This document shows positions 55,280 to 64,000 of a DNA stretch of 64,000 bases, piece by piece. Source of the DNA: Turnera subulata (taxonomy: Eukaryota > Streptophyta > Magnoliopsida > Malpighiales > Passifloraceae); contig JAKUCV010001914.1 of the NCBI GenBank assembly GCA_028386065.3, positions 1 through 64,000 of the forward strand, given 5' to 3'. A program made the position numbers and the translations under genes. Under the pieces are notes generated by a model. That model saw only the letters and a program-made list of their open reading frames with translations, searched no databases and had not been told where the DNA came from. Every line of letters begins with the position of its first letter. Position 1 is the first letter of the stretch.

Positions 55280-55735
55280 AAAATATTAATAATCAACTTA
55301 CCATTATTTTGTTTCTAAAAAAAAACTTACCATTATTTTATTTACATAACTTACCTTTTATTTTTTTTAAAACACAAACTTATCTTTTTGATTTTATTTA
55401 CTTTCTTGAAAATTTATCTAACTACTAAACAATGAAATATCAACATAATTAAGGATCTATTTTATAGAAACACAATGCATAATTTTATGATAAATTTTGA
55501 ATAATACTTTTTGTCAAATAATTATATCTTTTTATTAAAAATTTAAATTAGGAAACGATAATTATCTAATTAACTTCATGTTCAAAACATATCAAATTAT
55601 TATTGTTATTTTTGTGAATTGCTATACTAACTTTAAATTTAATTACATAAATTTTTTACTAATCAAATTGATATATTTTTTTGGCCGAGATTCAATTATT
55701 TTATACATTTGTATAATATCAATTTAAAAACTATG
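55280..55735. repeat. Dispersed AT-rich repeat, copy B
   Basis: Collinear with 38870-39360. The copies differ by substitutions and small gaps; copy A holds an extra segment around 39070-39160. Class unknown. A GC-richer fragment at about 55920-55965 (GGCTCCCCTACTC, GGATCCGCACCC) may be part of the same element. Confidence 0.8.
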
Positions 55736-56763
55736 GTTAGCAATTAGCGATTAACCTTTATAGTTATGGTTTAGAGTATAATTTTTACATTCTTTCATTT
55801 TATATCGTAATATTTTTTATTTAAATTCTAAAATTATATTTTATTATATTCAAAAATTTATTAAGATAAATTTTCCTATATACACTCGATTAGCGTCCAA
55901 AATATATTTTCGTATATAAACTTGGCTCCCCTACTCAAAAATCTTGGATCCGCACCCTGGTTGTATGAGTGGATAAATTCAAAATTTTGGTTTTTGAATC
56001 TATTAAATTTAATAGGTAAATCCAAACAAGATATATTTTTATAAATAGATTGTGTCAACACGATATGATTATTAAATAAATCATGAATATTTACATGTTC
56101 AACTTAACATGAATATTTCTTATGATCATCATGAAAAACTCCTGTCAATCCTTAAATTATGTGTTTCTTTTTATGTATGTTCATATAAATTCGAGACTAT
56201 ATTTTATTTTTCATCCATGTAAAAGTATTTGATGTTTTTGCGTTTCTCTTTTGACTTTCCATTTTTCCCTCAAATAGCGGTTTATCAGCATCGCTATGCA
56301 TGCAGGGCTTAAAGAAGCCTGAGCCCACTTATCAAAACACAGGGCCTGCAATATATTCATATACACGGCCCACAATAGCAATCCAACTTCCACGTCAGAC
56401 CACCAATGACGAACGTTGACAGGTCCACAACAACACACAGGACGAGCAAATTCATCATCCTCTTAAATTTCCAAAATTTCCACCTAAAAAAATAAAAAAG
56501 AAGAAAGACACCAACAACTCATCAAAGTGGAAGACAAGCATCATCTTCCACTCACTTCTTTCCCACCCCACACAAAAATCCCCAATCCCAAAACCCTAAC
56601 TTCACTGAATTCATCAAATCCAATCCCCAAATTGGATCAGATCAATTTCCTCCCCGATTTCACCCTCCACCTAACCCAAATCCCCCATGAGCGGAGGTCG
56701 GTATTGATCATCCCCCACCAGGTGTTTGTTTCAATTCCTCCTTGAGATTTTTATACCACTACT
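55736..56763. other. Intergenic region and leader of the J-domain gene
   Basis: AT-rich to about 56.2 kb, then C-rich leader-like sequence. AAACCCTAA (telo-box) is present at 56591-56599, about 165 bases before the start codon. A short ATG-initiated upstream ORF begins at about 56687. Confidence 0.45.
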
Positions 56764-57846
56764 ATGGACGGCAACAAAGACGACGCCTTGAAGTGCTTGA
56801 AAATCGGCAAAGACGCCCTCCAGTCCGGCGACCGGGCCCGGGCCTTAAAGTTCATCGCCAAAGCCCGCCGCCTCGATCCCAGCCTCGACGTCGGCGATCT
56901 ACTCTCAACGATCGAGAACGAATCGGCGGCGGCGCCCGATCAAGCTGCTCCGAGCACTAACGGCCCCACCAAAGCCGAGCCGAAAGTCCGCCACCGTAAC
57001 CCCGCGGCTGGGCTGTCCTCGTCCTCGTCATCTGCGTCGTCCACTACCGCCTCTTACACCGAAGAGCAAATCACGATTGTGAGGGAGATCAAGAGGAAGA
57101 AGGATTACTACGAGATTTTAGGGGTGGAAAAGAGCTGTTCCGTGGAGGATGTTCGGAAAGCGTACCGGAAGCTGTCCCTGAAAGTCCATCCCGATAAGAA
57201 CAAAGCGCCCGGCGCCGAGGAGGCGTTCAAGGCCGTTTCTAAAGCGTTTCAGTGTCTTAGCAACGATGAGAACCGGAAGAAGTATGATCTGACCGGGACC
57301 GAGGATGTTGTCTATGAAAGGCCTGCTTCAAGGCGTTACCAGCAAGCTGGGTTTAATGGGTATTATGATGATTTCGATGCTGACGAGATATTCAGGCAGT
57401 TTTTCTTTGGAGGGATGCCGCCTGCGCGGACCCAGTTCAGGAGTTTTAATTTTGGTGGCGGAATGGGGCAAGGAACGCCTCAAAATGCATCTGGGTTTAA
57501 TGTGCGTGCTTTGATTCAGTTGTTGCCTGTCATCCTTATATTGCTCTTGAATTTCTTGCCTTCTTCGGAGCCAATTTATACCCTATCTAGGGGATATCCG
57601 TATGAATATAAGTTTACGACGCAGAGAGGGGTTAATTTTTATGTGAAGAGTACTAGGTTTGAGCAGGAGTACCCGCCAGAGAGTCAGCAAAGGGCAGCAC
57701 TTGAAGTGAAAGTGGAAAGGGATTATCTTAATATACTTTCTCAGAACTGTAGGTTTGAGTTGCAGAGGCAGCAGTGGGGGTTTGTCAGGGAGACTCCTCA
57801 CTGCGAGATGTTGCAGCAGTTCCAGTCGCAGTCTAGCGAAGATTGA
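56764..57846 (+). CDS. Membrane J-domain co-chaperone (DNAJB12/14-like, DUF1977)
   Basis: Hsp70 co-chaperone expected at the ER membrane, with the J domain facing the cytosol, as in the DNAJB12/B14 family. Single exon, 360 aa. An N-terminal helical segment (KCLKIGKDALQSGD) precedes a Ser-rich linker. The J domain is at about 113-177 (DYYEILGVEKSCS, HPD at 142-144, PDKNKAPGAEEAFKAVSKAF). A Phe/Gly-rich stretch follows (FFFGG, FNFGGGMG). One hydrophobic segment at about 249-266 (ALIQLLPVILILLLNFLP) is the membrane anchor. The C-terminal DUF1977 part runs from about 270 to the end (YPYEYKFTTQRGVNFYV). Matches Arabidopsis At3g57340/At5g05750-type proteins. The start is the first ATG after the leader, and the frame is complete. 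Confidence 0.94.
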   Translation: MDGNKDDALKCLKIGKDALQSGDRARALKFIAKARRLDPSLDVGDLLSTIENESAAAPDQAAPSTNGPTKAEPKVRHRNPAAGLSSSSSSASSTTASYTEEQITIVREIKRKKDYYEILGVEKSCSVEDVRKAYRKLSLKVHPDKNKAPGAEEAFKAVSKAFQCLSNDENRKKYDLTGTEDVVYERPASRRYQQAGFNGYYDDFDADEIFRQFFFGGMPPARTQFRSFNFGGGMGQGTPQNASGFNVRALIQLLPVILILLLNFLPSSEPIYTLSRGYPYEYKFTTQRGVNFYVKSTRFEQEYPPESQQRAALEVKVERDYLNILSQNCRFELQRQQWGFVRETPHCEMLQQFQSQSSED

Positions 57847-59580
57847 CCAGCTCAGATCTAAGGTTGATTTTCGCATTGTTATATTTTGCTTTAGGGTTTT
57901 GTTATTATTCTTGATGATAGATTGTGGCCAATAAGTGTGTGTTTGGTCCATGGACAGACCACAAGCATTCAAAATATGACATATTCAGTTCCAGTTGGAC
58001 ATATTATCTTTGACCTTTGATGGTACTCTTGCTAGTGAGGAATGTATCGGCACATTGACCTGAATTGACTTCAATATTGATGCCAAGTCTTATCAATTGA
58101 AGCAACACTGACTTGCTAAAGGCTAGTTCCATCGATATGGACAATCCATGTAATTGACATTTGTTCACTGTCAGATACATTTGAACCATCTGCCCATGAT
58201 GCATTTTGGATTGTTTCTTTTGCGTGATTATGCTCTATCAATAAATGAAGTCATGCTGAAAACTGCTCTAAAATTACATGACATGTAAAACTTCTGCTGT
58301 TTGGCATACTCTTGGCATAAGTATTCTCATTGTTGGTTTTATTGGTTTTGGTTACAGCGAATTTTCTCTTTGGACTTTGTAAAATACTTGCTTTTTACTT
58401 CTTGCTCGTGAGAAAATCCGGAATTTATAAGAACTTGTGTTCAGAGTGTGTCTTCATTTTTCTCTTGCAGAAATGCTCCTCTGGCACTCTTTGGTCAACA
58501 TGAATTTGAAGAATACTTGGAGCATTTCGAACTTGCTGAAGGAATGAAGGATAATAGTGATTTGTAGATGTGATTCTATATATTTCATTACAGCTATCAC
58601 ATATATTTGACTCTTCAAACTTTGGGTATAATCTATGCATGGTAAAATTTTTGTAGAATAGTTTATGTTTAGCCCGGCCTTTGAATACATGCCACAATGT
58701 GCATGCTTCCAGCCAAAATTACGCCATAAATCTTGGCAGAAATATGACATGTCTTCTGTTATTTATGACTTGTGGTTGTCTCATTTTCCGTTTGGTGCTA
58801 CATCTATTTGTCTGCCCAGGCTGCTTGATGTTGATTTTCTTAAGAATCATCAATAGCGGGACTTTTACTGAGAAATGTCTTCTTGCTCCAATCAAAGTGT
58901 TGTACTGTGGTCTGGGTTCTTCGGTTTATCTTTTATCCTAGATAAGGTTTCTTATTTGTCCTTGTTGCTTGATGGTGAAGGTTGGAAGATTTCACAGTTA
59001 AAATTTCAAATCCTGTCTAACAAAAGCTTTTACTTAGCTTCCTGGTCCGTCAGATGGATGCTCTTGGTAAGAGACTGGAGCTTTAGTGTCACATTTTTCA
59101 TCTGTAGCTTTGCTTACATAGTAGCAGGCGAAAGGAAATGACTTTTATGGTAATTCCAAGTAATTTGTACTAGACTATTGCTAATTGAAATTGATGTCGC
59201 GTGAAAGTACCAACAGTTCAATTCTGGTTTCTCAATTTGAGTCCTTAAGAAAAATGCCGGAAATGTTACAGATTGGCGAGTTGTCGAATTTTGTAGTTAC
59301 TTCTGCTTTGTCTATCTTATATCATTAGTACATTTTGATTGTGAATCTGTTCCATACTATGGTGGTAACCTGCTTTGTGCATGGTTTCCTTTCATTTGTT
59401 TTTGAAGTCAGCTCTCTCGTCCTCGATGCTCGCTAGCGGCATAATGCTGTATATCAAAATTAAGTGTCCGCATCTATTAATGTGGGTTGGTTTAGGTGGT
59501 CTGCATCTCTATGTTTAAGAGAAGTTCAACAGAATTCATTTTTAAACTAAAACAAAGTCAGCCACATATCCAATGATTTT
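57847..59580. other. Downstream region of the J-domain gene
   Basis: 3' UTR and intergenic DNA. A good acceptor (TTTTTCTCTTGCAG) at 58457-58470 is followed by an open stretch to a TAG at 58565-58567 that reads NAPLALFGQHEFEEYLEHF and continues acidic. This could be a spliced 3' UTR exon (a donor-like CTAAG|GTTGAT lies just after the stop, at about 57860) or a relic of another gene. Confidence 0.4.
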
Positions 59581-59584
59581 AGGA

Positions 59585-59735
59585 ATGCTAGTTTTGTCCA
59601 CTCTCTAAGAAGTTCTAACGATGTTGGCGGACGAATTAACTAAGCTAGGTGCTAGTAGAAGCTCCGATCTTGTGGCCTGGTTTGTAATACTTTTTTTTTA
59701 TTATCTAATAAAACCTATCTGTTCTACAAAAAAAG
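59585..59735 (+). pseudogene. LINE RNase H tail fragment
   Basis: FVHSLRSSNDV is followed, after a one-base frame change, by LADELTKLGASRSSDLVAWF. This is the usual C-terminal end of the RNase H domain in plant LINEs. A T-rich then AATAAAA segment follows, like a LINE 3' UTR. Only the last ~35 codons remain. Confidence 0.6.
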
Positions 59736-60063
59736 AAGAGAGAACTTTGAAAAGCAGGGAGTGGAAAACCTGCTCTTATCTAAATCTTAATGTTGACTTG
59801 TCGAAGAGATGATAAAATGAAATCAAATAACTGTATATGTGAGTTTGGGTATCGTGAGTGTTGTTTGTTGTGCCTGTACCTTCAATTCTGTTGGAAAATA
59901 TAAAACTTTATATACCCTCCCAGCAAATCTATATGGAAAACGAGCTGATGATGATGATTTTTCAGTCCTTTCACCAAAAACTAACTATAGTCAGTCAAAA
60001 ACAGATGAATTCCTGGCCTGCTTCCTTTCTCTACTCTCTGCAGGTTCGCCATATCGTAGTCAA

Positions 60064-62240
60064 TCTATAACTAGTGCAACTCCCCGTGTTACACACGGGT
60101 TTGAGCCGCAGTTGAATTAGGCCGTGTTACACACGGGTTTTCTAAGAGCTTATATTATTCCAATTAATTTCATATGTTACTAAATTATTTATTAATTTAT
60201 GGATTATTTGATATCCTGACAAATTATGGCACCAGTTAATCCGAGTTCTAATAGTTACTAACGATGAACTTTTCAAATCTTTGATTTTTATAAATATTTT
60301 TTATTACTAAATTTGTATCATTTTTATGTAATTTTCTTTCTGATCTTTTTAATACTTATTTTGTTATTTACCCTCGCCAGAGTAGACCTGCACCACAATA
60401 CACCATCGTCCCGACATCAAAATCACAGACCCAATCAAACCAAGAAAACGGTGACCAAAACCCCAATTAAAATTCAACAATAAGATTGAAAACAAAGATC
60501 CATCGTCCCCGACATCGAAACCACAGACCCAATCAAACCAAGAAAACGGTGACTAAAACCTCAATCAAAATTCAACAATAATTTTTAAAAATATTTTCTC
60601 CCTAATTTATTTGGATTAACTTCATAAATTTTAATTTATTTTATAAAATATTTATATAATTCAAATATTTTAAATAAATCAAACATTTAGAAAAAAAATA
60701 AATTATCTTACTCCAATATTTTTCTTTTCAAATAAATCAAATATGTAGTTAACATTCAAGGTAGTGAAATATTTTAAAATTATTTTATAAGGATAAATAT
60801 TTTATAAACAACTCGTAACTCTAATTGGTGACATTCAACTTTTAGCATAAAAATTTCATATGCATGGTTTTTTATTTATTATAATAAACAAATTCTCCAA
60901 AAAAATTATAATAATTCTTTTATAATTGTCTATAATTACTCATTTTTATACACAACTATATATTCAATTTTCTACAACTTTTTTTATGAGCAATGACATG
61001 CTTTTCTAATATTTATGTTCATTTATATTTCTTTTCTTAAGCCTTTTTATTTTTTATGTGTAACTTTAATTTATATTTTTTGCCTTTTTCTTTTCTCTAT
61101 GATTCATCATTATAAGTTTTTTAAGTTAGTGTATAATTTTATAAACGATTTTTTTTCATTCCTTTGACATTTATATTAAATATAATTTTTTTTGTCTATA
61201 ATAAAATTTCAATAAATTTTTTAATTTTATTTAATTAAATAATTAATTGATTTTTTAACAATGTTTCGTAAATATGTCATTCTAATCTTTATATTAATTC
61301 TCCTATTATTTTATTTTCTTATAAATGTTATTGATTTCATTACTTAAAGTAGCCTGATATTTTATTTAAATTTAGAACATTAGGATTACCATGTGAACAT
61401 AAATATTAAAGTTACTTCTTTTATTCCAAATCTTTATGATTCATATAAAATCTATATTTATCTACAAAATGACCAATTGTTTTCCTATTGATTTGTATTG
61501 AATTCATATCATTCACCTTTTTTATAAAAATTTTATATTTTTAAATTTTTTTAACAACATCAAAATATTTTTCAAATTTTTTATATTAATTATTTCCCCA
61601 TTATTTTTTCCTTTTTCCTTACTTATTAGTCATTTATATGTTAAATTAGAATTTTTTATTAATCTAAATATTTTTTTAATCGTTCAGAATTTATATAAAT
61701 TATATAATTTGTTTACAATTATAATTTAATAATCTATTTTTATCAATTCACTTGTATTTTTCCTTTTAGTTTGTAGTATTCAAATTTTAATATAAAACAT
61801 TAATATTAATTATTTTTTCATGATTTTTATATAGTGATATGCTTTTCAAAAATTTGTGTCGATTTATATTTGTTTTCTTAAGCCTTTATATTTTTTTATG
61901 TTTGAATTTTATGTATTTTAAATAATTAAGTCAATATAATATTTTTCTCAAAATTTTAGAAAGTCTTTATATGCCGAGGTTAGATAAAATTAAATAATAT
62001 TTTTACTTGCTACCAAATGATATGTTTGTTATTGTATAATTCTCTAATTGGTGATATTCAACTTGTATCATAAAAATTTTATATGAATGGTTTTTCATTC
62101 AATATGGTAAATGAATTCTCAAAAAAAAAATTATGATAATTCTCTTATAATTCTGTATAATTCTTTAATCCATTTTCTTCATCTTTTAATGAGCAATGAC
62201 ATGCTTTTCAAAAAATTTTAGATTGTTGCCCGTATGTATA
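60064..62240. repeat. Extremely AT-rich repeat block, possible Helitron-like element
   Basis: The left edge reads TCTATAACTAGTGCAACTCC followed by two hairpins, CCCGTGT-TAC-ACACGGG (60083-60099) and CCGTGT-TAC-ACACGG (60122-60136). CCCGTG...CACGGG hairpins near CTAGTGCAACT are often seen at plant Helitron ends, but a 3' CTRR end was not located. Inside, 60818-61006 is repeated at 62042-62209 (TCTAATTGGTGA, ATTCAACTT, GAGCAATGACATGCTTTTC). 60992-61060 is repeated at 61836-61904 (TTCTTAAGCCTTT). No coding sequence was seen. Confidence 0.4.
60403..60582. repeat. Two tandem copies of an ~80-bp unit
   Basis: Units 60403-60482 and 60500-60580 share CCACAGACCCAATCAAACCA (with one change), AGAAAACGGTGAC and AAATTCAACAATAA. 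They are separated by a 17-base spacer (GATTGAAAACAAAGAT). The GC level is higher than in the surrounding block. Confidence 0.9.
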
Positions 62241-62798
62241 TCTTAAACACATTTGAAAAAGATGTCTAATTTTAGTTTTTCTATAACTTTAATTTTTTTT
62301 TTCTCTTCACTGCACTGCACATCAACAAATCGGCATCGTGATGTACAGTTGACCAAAGTGCGGGTTGACCGCGCCTAGGCCCAAAACGGTGCCATTTTGC
62401 ACCCGGCCTGTTTTGCCCCAACCCTTTCTTTTTCTTCTTTTTCTCTTTTTTTTTCTACTCCTCTCTTATTCACGTACCCGCTCGCTCTTTCTCTCTCACT
62501 TCTTCTCGCCGCCGCCAGCCTTCATCTTCTTCTTTTCCTCCTCAAGCCGCCGCCATCCATCTGTCTCTCATCTCAGTCGCCACTGCCAAGAAGGAAAGGA
62601 GGCACGGGGCTTGGTTCGAGTTCTGGCGAAGGAGGAGTAATTGACCATCCTTAACCTAATTTACTTTTTTTTTCCTGATTAGAAGCCTTTGGTTACCCGT
62701 TTAGTGATGAGAAAATTGTAGGTTCATGGGATTTGTAATTTTCGATTTTGTAGGTACTCAACTGGATTAGGAATTACTGGTGGTAGTGCATTGATCTA
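62241..62798. other. Leader-like region ahead of the partial gene
   Basis: Composition changes sharply near 62340 to GC-rich, CT-rich sequence (CGCCGCCGCCAGCC, CTTCTTCTTTTCCTCC) typical of a plant 5' leader. Overlapping ORFs at 62365-62654 look like translation of low-complexity leader. A CAG-like or TAG acceptor at about 62755 may begin an exon. Confidence 0.4.
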
Positions 62799-62813
62799 TG
62801 AGTTCTATTCGAG

Positions 62814-63511
62814 TGTGATGTTCCCAACCCTATTCATCTGACAGCGGATACGGGATTCAGGGATGGAGAGGGTACCATTAAGGCTTATGTTTCTGTTAAT
62901 TTGTCTCTTGGAGACCGTACATTGGTTGCACAGTTTCGAGAATTTCCTCTTGATCTTCGCATGGTTGAAGCTGAGCGAGTTGGATGTAAGTATAGGGCAC
63001 AAAATGTTTTGATGAATTGGGTGCTCTCGCTCCATTTTCTTCCCCATTCTTGCCGTAGTCTCATGCTTGCATACTTTCTGTTTGAACGATACATTGGTTT
63101 AGAAAGTCGCATAGTTTGGGATAGCAATTGCCTAGACTAAGTGTTTATTTTCTGTTTTGGATGACCTGCACACATAACTTTTCCTTTTAAATTTTGTCAG
63201 TTCCACTCTATTGCTATATTTCTCCTTTTGTGGAGCTCCTGGACCTGTCACTCTCGGTAAGTGATGATCAACCTTTTGATGGGGGTTATTTCTGGGTTAA
63301 ATTGTCATTTAGCTTGATTGGCTTTTGATTTAGTGAAGATGGTGTATCTCATGGCTGAAAATATATGTTGTTTCTTTGTATTGTGCATTCTGTCTATGCC
63401 ACTTTTGAGGTCCATTGTTTAACCTTTGCTTTTGTTACTGTGCAGGTCTCTACTCTCTCCAGGGACTTCCTCAACAAACAGAATAACCTCACATATAAAT
63501 GCAAAAGCATG
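62814..63511 (+). CDS. Partial gene of unknown function (three putative exons)
   Basis: Three open segments join in phase with good splice sites. Exon A runs from about 62814 to 62995 (VNLSLGDRTLVAQFREFPLD, RMVEAERVG; donor GTAAGTAT). Exon B is 63201-63256 (PLYCYISPFVELLDLSLS; acceptor TTTTGTCAG, donor GTAAGT). Exon C is 63446-63511 (VSTLSRDFLNKQNNLTYKCK; acceptor CTGTGCAG, possible donor GTGACA). The 5' end is unclear: in the exon A frame, stops occur at about 62784 and 62799, while a neighbouring frame is open just upstream (GLGITGGSALIYEFYSS), so either an exon border or a frameshift lies there. No later exon was found before the window end. I do not recognise the family; it may be a real gene or a pseudogene. 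Confidence 0.45.
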
Positions 63512-64000
63512 GTGACACATTATTACAACTACGAATATATGATTATGTTTTTCCTGTTAACACATGAATATATACACTTTTGTCCGAAGTGTATATGCTC
63601 TTAATTAGGATCTTCTTGTTAATAACTCCAAATTTTGTGGGGGCTATGAATAGGTGCTCCATGAAACATGAGAATTTTCACATGGCAAATTCCCCATTCG
63701 TGAACCATGCTCAAAACATACATTATGGTCCAGGAAAAATATAATATATATTATATAATGCAGTATAGGCAGTGGCTCCATTAACGATTTAATTAGTTTA
63801 ATATACATATAAAAAGTTGAATATGCTCTCATGCATGATGATTGATTAGTAGTGCTTTAACATGATAACTAACGGAATGAGAAGTTATGGAGACCTTAAT
63901 CTCATATAGGTTTTAGTCATCCTTTCAGTTCACTTTTTTTTTACTCTTGCTGAAGATAATTGTGGTCTCCTATACAAAAGTCAGTTGGACATTTCTCTTA
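63512..64000. other. AT-rich right edge
   Basis: Either the intron that follows exon C of the partial gene or intergenic DNA. Nothing else was recognised. Confidence 0.35.

Overview
This is nuclear DNA from a flowering plant, most likely a eudicot. Genes carry many short GT-AG introns, intergenic DNA is very AT-rich, and the proteins match plant families: an F-box/kelch protein, plant ethanolamine kinase, a Brittle1-type carrier and plant Alba proteins. About half the window is repeat-derived. I cannot name the species from sequence alone.

Left part (1-37.7 kb), gene-bearing. After a clipped LTR end (1-251) and a degenerate telomere-like block (252-1075) come seven genes whose exons I joined by reading splice sites and checking phase: F-box/kelch protein (2975-4861, +), ethanolamine kinase (7152-12755, -, 11 exons), Sel1-repeat protein (14549-17288, +, 8 exons), DDX3/Ded1-type DEAD-box helicase (21779-24717, +, 6 exons), Alba nucleic-acid-binding protein (26365-28194, +, 5 exons), Brittle1-type adenine nucleotide carrier (30056-32600, -, 3 exons) and RRS1 ribosome-biogenesis factor (34593-37658, -, 8 exons). 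Between or inside them lie a non-autonomous Mutator-like element with long terminal inverted repeats and a 10-bp target duplication (17878-19223), a LINE RNase H relic (about 13.5 kb) and a SINE with a 13-bp target duplication inside an RRS1 intron.

Middle part (37.7-56.4 kb), a transposon nest. A decayed Ty3/Gypsy element (39370-49548, +) has 2.6-2.8 kb LTRs and a gag-pol reading frame broken mostly by TAG codons. Its 3' LTR is cut at a SINE cluster in which one SINE is followed by an inverted and then a direct partial copy. Next comes a minus-strand Ty1/Copia relic (about 50343-55080) with an array of small hairpins that share a TTCNN loop, and a rearranged 5' end flanked by a 56-bp perfect inverted repeat.

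Right part (56.4-64 kb). An intronless membrane J-domain co-chaperone (56764-57846, +), a LINE tail, an extremely AT-rich repeat block (about 60.06-62.3 kb), and exons of an unidentified gene that may run off the right edge.

The genes are not an operon or cluster; they are independent housekeeping genes. Three (DEAD-box helicase, Alba, RRS1) act in RNA metabolism or ribosome assembly, and RRS1 carries a telo-box upstream, as ribosome-related plant genes often do. No system that I could defend as a novel pathway was found. The most unusual signals are the SINE palindrome cluster, the Copia hairpin array and the TAG-dominated decay of the Gypsy element.
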